Origin: an uncultured Methylobacillus sp. | GTDB taxonomy: Bacteria; Pseudomonadota; Gammaproteobacteria; Burkholderiales; Methylophilaceae | Assembly: GCA_946478865.1 (NCBI GenBank) | Contig: CAMLDO010000003.1 | Span: 62,001-126,000, forward strand | Direction: 5' to 3' | DNA: 64,000 nt | Shown here: piece by piece, positions 58,967-64,000 of the stretch | Numbering within the stretch: the stretch's first letter is position 1 | Layout: each line of letters begins with the position of its first letter | Notes under the pieces: generated by a model | Database searches by the model: none | What the model was told of the DNA's origin: nothing | Seen by the model: the letters and a program-made list of their open reading frames with translations, nothing else | Position numbers and translations under genes: made by a program

Positions 58967-59493
58967 TAATCGCCCTCGAATGCGCACAGCGCATGAATGG
59001 CGTAGCCTGCCTGTTCCAACCGCTGGCGGCCGCCCACGTCGGGCAGATCGATCACGAAGCAGCATTCGACGATGTTGCCGCCGGCTTTCTCGATGAGTGT
59101 GGCCGCGGCCAGAGCGGTGCCGCCGGTCGCGATCAGGTCGTCCACCAGTAGCACCCGCTCGCCTTCGGCGATCGCGTCGATGTGCAGCTCCACGCGGTCG
59201 CTGCCGTACTCCAGCTCGTAGTCATGCCCGATCTTGTCCGCCGGCAGCTTGCCCGGTTTGCGGATGGGCACGAAGCCGACACCAAGGGCGAAGGCGAGTG
59301 GAGCACCGATGATGAAGCCGCGCGATTCGACAGCGGCGATCTTGTCGATCTTCTGGCTGGAGTAGCGATTGACCAGATCGTTGATCGTGATGCGGAAGCC
59401 GACGGGGTCTTTAAGCAGCGTCGTAATGTCGCGGAACTGGATACCCGGCTTGGGGAAATGGGGGATGGTGCGGATGCGGGATTTGACCGTCAT
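58966..59493 (-). CDS. apt: Adenine phosphoribosyltransferase
   Basis: Apt salvages adenine with PRPP to AMP. The 175-residue protein has 'IPHFPKPGIQFRDITTLLKD', 'AVESRGFIIGAPLA', 'PIRKPGKLPA' and the PRPP motif 'VLLVDDLIATGGTALAA'. It sits between aspS and nudB, after a 109-nt structured gap, and is translationally linked to nudB. Confidence 0.96.
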   Translation of the reverse strand: MTVKSRIRTIPHFPKPGIQFRDITTLLKDPVGFRITINDLVNRYSSQKIDKIAAVESRGFIIGAPLAFALGVGFVPIRKPGKLPADKIGHDYELEYGSDRVELHIDAIAEGERVLLVDDLIATGGTALAAATLIEKAGGNIVECCFVIDLPDVGGRQRLEQAGYAIHALCAFEGD

Positions 59494-59521
59494 GACTGCT
59501 ATCCCAGATCGATGAACCGTG

Positions 59522-59587
59522 GCGCTAGCCTGCGAGGGCCCCAGTGCGGCACGAAAGCGTGCTGCAAGAGGGCTGCATGGCTAGCGC
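59522..59587 (-). ncRNA. Structured element in the aspS-apt gap (candidate RNA)
   Basis: GCGCTAGCC (59522-59530) and GGCTAGCGC (59579-59587) are a perfect 9-bp outer stem. Inside, GCGGCACG (59546-59553) and CGTGCTGC (59558-59565) form an 8-bp hairpin with one wobble around AAAG. A GGGCCC palindrome is also present. There is no T-run, so it is not a plain terminator. It could be a processing site, a leader of apt or a small RNA. Confidence 0.45.
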
Positions 59588-59602
59588 ATACGGGCGCATG
59601 AT

Positions 59603-61387
<1,785 letters not shown>

Positions 61388-61421
61388 AGAAATTCGAATC
61401 GTTATAGGAATGAAAGGTTGA

Positions 61422-62042
61422 TCAGTCGCCGGCGTAGTTGCTGGCGGTCTTGTCGGACGGCACGACGACGCCCATGGAAATGATGTACTTCAGTGCCTCG
61501 TCCACGCTCATGTCGAGCTCGACGACTTCGCTGACCGGCATCATGAGGAAAAAACCGGAGGTCGGGTTGGGCGTAGTGGGCACGTAAACGCTTACGTGGT
61601 CCCCGGGCAAATGACGCGCCACGGAACCGCCGGGCTGGCCGGTCTGGAACGCGATGGTCCAGCTGCCTGCGCGCGGATACTGCACCAGCAACGCCTTGCG
61701 GAAGGCTTGTCCCGAATCGGAGAACAACGTGTCCGACACCTGCTTGACACTGTAGTAGATCGACTTGACTACTGGCACGCGGGCCAGGATGCCTTCCCAG
61801 AACTCCAGGATGCGGCGGCCGAAGAAGTTGGTAGCGACGATGCCGGTGACCAGCACGATGACGACCGTGAGCACCGCGCCCATGCCGGGAATCCGGTAGC
61901 CCAGCCAGGCTTCCGGCCGCCAGGCGGCGGGAAGCAGCAGCAGGCTCTGGTCCATGATGCCGATGAGCGTGGCAAGCACCCAGACGGTGATCGCCAGCGG
62001 CACCAGTACCAGCAGGCCGGTAATCAGATAGCGTTTGAACAT
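61422..62042 (-). CDS. DUF502 family membrane protein
   Basis: The 206-residue protein has two N-terminal membrane segments (about 7-30 and 55-75). A conserved soluble part follows with '[22 protein letters not shown]', '[19 protein letters not shown]' and '[16 protein letters not shown]'. All are DUF502 hallmarks. The function is unknown. fmdB-DUF502-aspS is a conserved betaproteobacterial cluster. Confidence 0.92.
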   Translation of the reverse strand: MFKRYLITGLLVLVPLAITVWVLATLIGIMDQSLLLLPAAWRPEAWLGYRIPGMGAVLTVVIVLVTGIVATNFFGRRILEFWEGILARVPVVKSIYYSVKQVSDTLFSDSGQAFRKALLVQYPRAGSWTIAFQTGQPGGSVARHLPGDHVSVYVPTTPNPTSGFFLMMPVSEVVELDMSVDEALKYIISMGVVVPSDKTASNYAGD

Positions 62043-62052
62043 TCAGGTGTAC

Positions 62053-62313
62053 TTAATGGCAGGCGCAGCTGCCGCCGCAAGGCGTGGAGGCCGGTGCCGC
62101 TTCTTCCTTGGTGCTGGAAGAGGCGTTGCTGCTGCCCTTGAAATCGCTGGCATACCAGCCGCTGCCCTTGAGCTGGAAGCCGGCGGCGGTCAGTTGCTTG
62201 GAGAAGGTCGCTTGATGGCATTGCGGGCACTCGGTCAGAGGATCGGCGCTCATCTTTTGCATGACGTCTTCCGCATGCCCGCATGCGGAGCAGCGATATG
62301 CATAAATCGGCAT
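62053..62313 (-). CDS. FmdB family zinc-ribbon protein
   Basis: The 86-residue protein has the zinc ribbon C8-x2-C11 ... C29-x2-C32 ('YRCSACGH', 'TECPQCHQ') followed by 'KQLTAAGFQLKGSGWYASDF'. A Ser/Lys/Ala linker leads to a Cys-rich end ('CGGSCACH'). It is thought to be a small regulatory or nucleic-acid-binding protein. It heads the aspS-containing run. Confidence 0.92.
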   Translation of the reverse strand: MPIYAYRCSACGHAEDVMQKMSADPLTECPQCHQATFSKQLTAAGFQLKGSGWYASDFKGSSNASSSTKEEAAPASTPCGGSCACH

Positions 62314-62419
62314 GGTGTAACTCCCTAAAAAAACAGAATTATACCTGAATCATCAGGCGCTTTTTAAATGCGGTTTTCCTGGGAGTTTTTCAAGGGCGGA
62401 GGCATGCCGGGCATAAAGA

Positions 62420-62439
62420 AAGGGAGCTTGCGCTCCCTT
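62420..62439 (-). terminator. Intrinsic terminator of the C-X10-C protein gene
   Basis: AAGGGAGC and GCTCCCTT form an 8-bp perfect stem around TTGC, and on the minus strand TTCTTTATG follows. It lies about 60 nt after the stop of the upstream minus-strand gene. Confidence 0.65.
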
Positions 62440-62442
62440 AGA

Positions 62443-62481
62443 GAACGCATATCCGGGGAGATGGGAACCGGATATGCGTTC
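62443..62481. repeat. 14-bp perfect inverted repeat next to the terminator
   Basis: GAACGCATATCCGG (62443-62456) and CCGGATATGCGTTC (62468-62481) are exact inverted copies around an 11-nt loop. It lies between the C-X10-C protein gene and its terminator. It could protect the mRNA 3' end, be the body of a 3'-derived small RNA, or bind a protein. Confidence 0.7.
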
Positions 62482-62500
62482 AACGCTGAGAAAATCGAGG

Positions 62501-63067
62501 TCAGTCGCGGCCGAAACGCTGTTTAACGCGCGCCTGGCACGCATCCTTGGCATCGCCGGCAAAGCTGTCGCAACGCTTGATTTCGGCATCGAAGGTAACT
62601 TCGTTCTTTTCCTCCTGTGCCTTTGCGCGAGTTTTGCTCAGGTCCTTGTGGGCTTCGCGCGCTTCCTTGTTGTACTTGAGGTCGGTCTTGGCGCGCTCAT
62701 GGGCGGCCTTGGCCTGCGTCATGCACAAATCCTTGGCATCGCCTTTCTGTTCCTGGCAACGTTGCTTGGCGACATCGTAATCGGCATCGGCGCGCACTTT
62801 GGCGGCTTTGGCACGTTCTTCCGGAGTGTCCTTGTAGGCGGCTTCCAGTTCGGCCAGCGCAATCTTGCGCTTGGCGTCGGCTTGGGCCGTGCACACATCC
62901 TTCTTGTTGCCTGTAAGCTTATCGCAACGATCCTTATCGGTATCGTGGACTTCGCCGATGTTGTCCTTTTGAATCTTGTACTCGCTTTCGGTAATGCTCT
63001 GTGCATGTAGCGGCGCGGCGATCAGCATGCATAGAAGGCTGAATACAAACAGTTGGCGTTTTTTCAT
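62501..63067 (-). CDS. Periplasmic helical protein with three C-X10-C units
   Basis: The 188-residue product has a signal peptide (cut after 'APLHA'). The rest is highly charged and helical. It contains three units of pattern C-x4-G-[DN]-x-K-D-x-C: C48-C59, C104-C115 and C166-C177, each with exactly ten residues between the cysteines and 56 or 62 residues from unit to unit. These look like disulfide-clipped helical turns repeated along a rod. I do not know a function. It lies next to a CsbD gene, which hints at a stress role. Confidence 0.8.
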   Translation of the reverse strand: MKKRQLFVFSLLCMLIAAPLHAQSITESEYKIQKDNIGEVHDTDKDRCDKLTGNKKDVCTAQADAKRKIALAELEAAYKDTPEERAKAAKVRADADYDVAKQRCQEQKGDAKDLCMTQAKAAHERAKTDLKYNKEAREAHKDLSKTRAKAQEEKNEVTFDAEIKRCDSFAGDAKDACQARVKQRFGRD

Positions 63068-63094
63068 GTTGTCTTCCTTTCCTTGCTGTTGAAA

Positions 63095-63310
63095 TCAGAT
63101 CCAGTAGTCATCCTGGTTATCGCGATTGAATTCGCGTACCCGCTTCTCGGCGTTTTCCTTGGCATTTCCATACATTTCCTGAATCTTGCCCGCGATCATT
63201 TCGCGATTACCTTCGAAGCGTTCCTTCGGACTATCGGTCCATTGGCCCCATTGATGGTGCAACTTGCCCTTGACCATCTTCCAGTTGCCTTCGACTTGAT
63301 CCCAATTCAT
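63095..63310 (-). CDS. CsbD family stress protein
   Basis: The 71-residue hydrophilic protein matches CsbD: 'MNWDQVEGNWKMVKGKLHHQ' at the start and 'EGNREMIAGKIQEMYG' in the middle. CsbD proteins are abundant general-stress proteins of unknown mechanism. It lies 27 nt upstream of the C-X10-C protein gene on the same strand, with AAGGAGT as a strong Shine-Dalgarno sequence. Confidence 0.92.
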   Translation of the reverse strand: MNWDQVEGNWKMVKGKLHHQWGQWTDSPKERFEGNREMIAGKIQEMYGNAKENAEKRVREFNRDNQDDYWI

Positions 63311-63448
63311 GCGCTACTCCTTTCCAAAACATGCGAGTGGATGGCGATGAGAAAATGTTACTCACGAAGCAGACTGAGATCAGTCGGCACTCCTCGTGTG
63401 TTCGTATCGGAGAAAATGAGTGGCGCTGTCAGAACAGGCCGGCAAACG

Positions 63449-63859
63449 TCATTCGTCGGTTTTGTCGCCCAGAATGCTGCGCGCTTCGGTTTCGATGGCC
63501 TCGATGGCTTCGTCGAAATGCATGGATTTATCGAAAAAATACTTCACGCCCAGCGCATTGGCGCGATGACGATAGATGACATAGGCGTGATTGGTCAGCA
63601 CCATGGTGACCGGAGGCGGATAGGGAAAATCCACCTTGTTGATTTCCTGCAGCACATCGAAACCGGTGCCGTGGGAAAGTTCGATATCTACCACGACCAT
63701 ATCGAAGCGGCGGGTGCGAAGAATGGCGATGGCTTCCTGCGAGGTGCTGGCGAAGCCATCGAACAGGGCAACCCCCGATGACGCCAAGGCTTCGGTGAGC
63801 GCCTGTCGGATCAACAGGGAATCCTCCACGAGCATAACGTGGATGCGTTCCTGCGCCAT
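63449..63859 (-). CDS. Stand-alone response regulator receiver protein
   Basis: The 136-residue protein is a single receiver domain with acidic pocket 'VEDSLL' (D13), phosphoryl-acceptor D58 in 'MVVVDIELSHGTG' and the lysine in 'YFFDKSMHFDEA'. It has no output domain. The frame is open upstream to 63931, with other ATGs at 63880 and 63931; the chosen one fits the fold but has no strong Shine-Dalgarno sequence. No histidine kinase is beside it in the window. Confidence 0.88.
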   Translation of the reverse strand: MAQERIHVMLVEDSLLIRQALTEALASSGVALFDGFASTSQEAIAILRTRRFDMVVVDIELSHGTGFDVLQEINKVDFPYPPPVTMVLTNHAYVIYRHRANALGVKYFFDKSMHFDEAIEAIETEARSILGDKTDE

Positions 63860-64000
63860 AAGATCAGTCACGCCCTGCATTTCAACTACATTCTGCCGGC
63901 GTACGTCTCGGTGTCTTAACCCTGTACCCATGGTTGCATGTTAGCCAATAGTCATTGACCCCGGTATCCGAATGAGGACTACAAATTCCTGCATACCCAT

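Overview
This 64 kb window is a chromosomal segment of a betaproteobacterium. The best guess is a member of the Nitrosomonadales (Gallionella/Sideroxydans/Sulfuricella-like). This rests on gene order: mreBCD-mrdA-rodA-rlpA-dacA divergent from gatCAB, ponA divergent from pilMNOPQ-aroKB-dgt, metXW, hemA-prfA-prmC, rpe-gph-trpE, and fmdB-DUF502-aspS-apt-nudB-nadA. Coding density is very high. I see no prophage, insertion sequence, CRISPR array, rRNA operon or integrase.

Layout. 1-2.7 kb: 3' end of ppx facing ppk1, then the Fe-S protection gene yggX. 2.8-5.4 kb: a ZnuD-like TonB-dependent receptor with a small Cys-containing exported protein. 5.4-8.1 kb: a PAS-PAS-GAF-GGDEF-EAL c-di-GMP enzyme. 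8.1-8.6 kb: the only long stretch without a confident gene. 8.6-19.3 kb: a minus-strand run for lipoate (lipB, lipA with DUF3465 between them) and for cell wall and shape (dat, dacA, rlpA, rodA, mrdA, mreD, mreC, mreB). 19.4-22.6 kb: gatCAB. 22.6-28.6 kb: a uracil/hypoxanthine glycosylase, bacterioferritin with its ferredoxin under a probable Fur box, pyrE, xth, a DUF1223 protein, AmpG and a SafE-like protein. 28.7-34.9 kb: metW-metX, gamma-carbonic anhydrase, an unknown gene, and prmC-prfA-hemA. 35-43.7 kb: rpe, a lipoprotein, gph, a trp leader, trpE, fabA, fabB, trpG, trpD, trpC and hemB. 43.7-47.4 kb: ycgR, an unknown gene and ponA. 47.6-55.3 kb: pilMNOPQ, aroK, aroB and dgt. 55.3-62.3 kb: tRNA-Thr(CGT), then clsB, ybhP, nadA, nudB, apt, aspS, DUF502 and fmdB. 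62.5-63.9 kb: a protein with three C-X10-C units, a CsbD protein and a response regulator.

The window is mostly housekeeping, so the new material lies between and inside genes. The strongest item is a pair of tiny Trp-rich leader peptides joined by TGATG junctions between gph and trpE. fabA-fabB sit inside the trp operon, with trpG beginning 2 nt after fabB. An intrinsic terminator lies across the aroK start codons. prmC appears to start at CTG, with a well-placed Shine-Dalgarno sequence inside prfA. Other items are a Gly/Cys repeat loop in PBP5, a bacterioferritin lacking one ferroxidase glutamate, a structured element between aspS and apt, and an AspRS with non-discriminating signature residues in the same window as GatCAB.

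Genes that probably work together: ppx and ppk1 (polyphosphate); mre/mrd/rod/dac/rlp and ponA (peptidoglycan and rod shape); gatCAB and aspS (indirect Asn-tRNA route); bfd and bfr (iron storage and release); pilMNOPQ with the c-di-GMP enzyme and YcgR (surface motility); trp, aro and hem genes (aromatic amino acid and tetrapyrrole synthesis).
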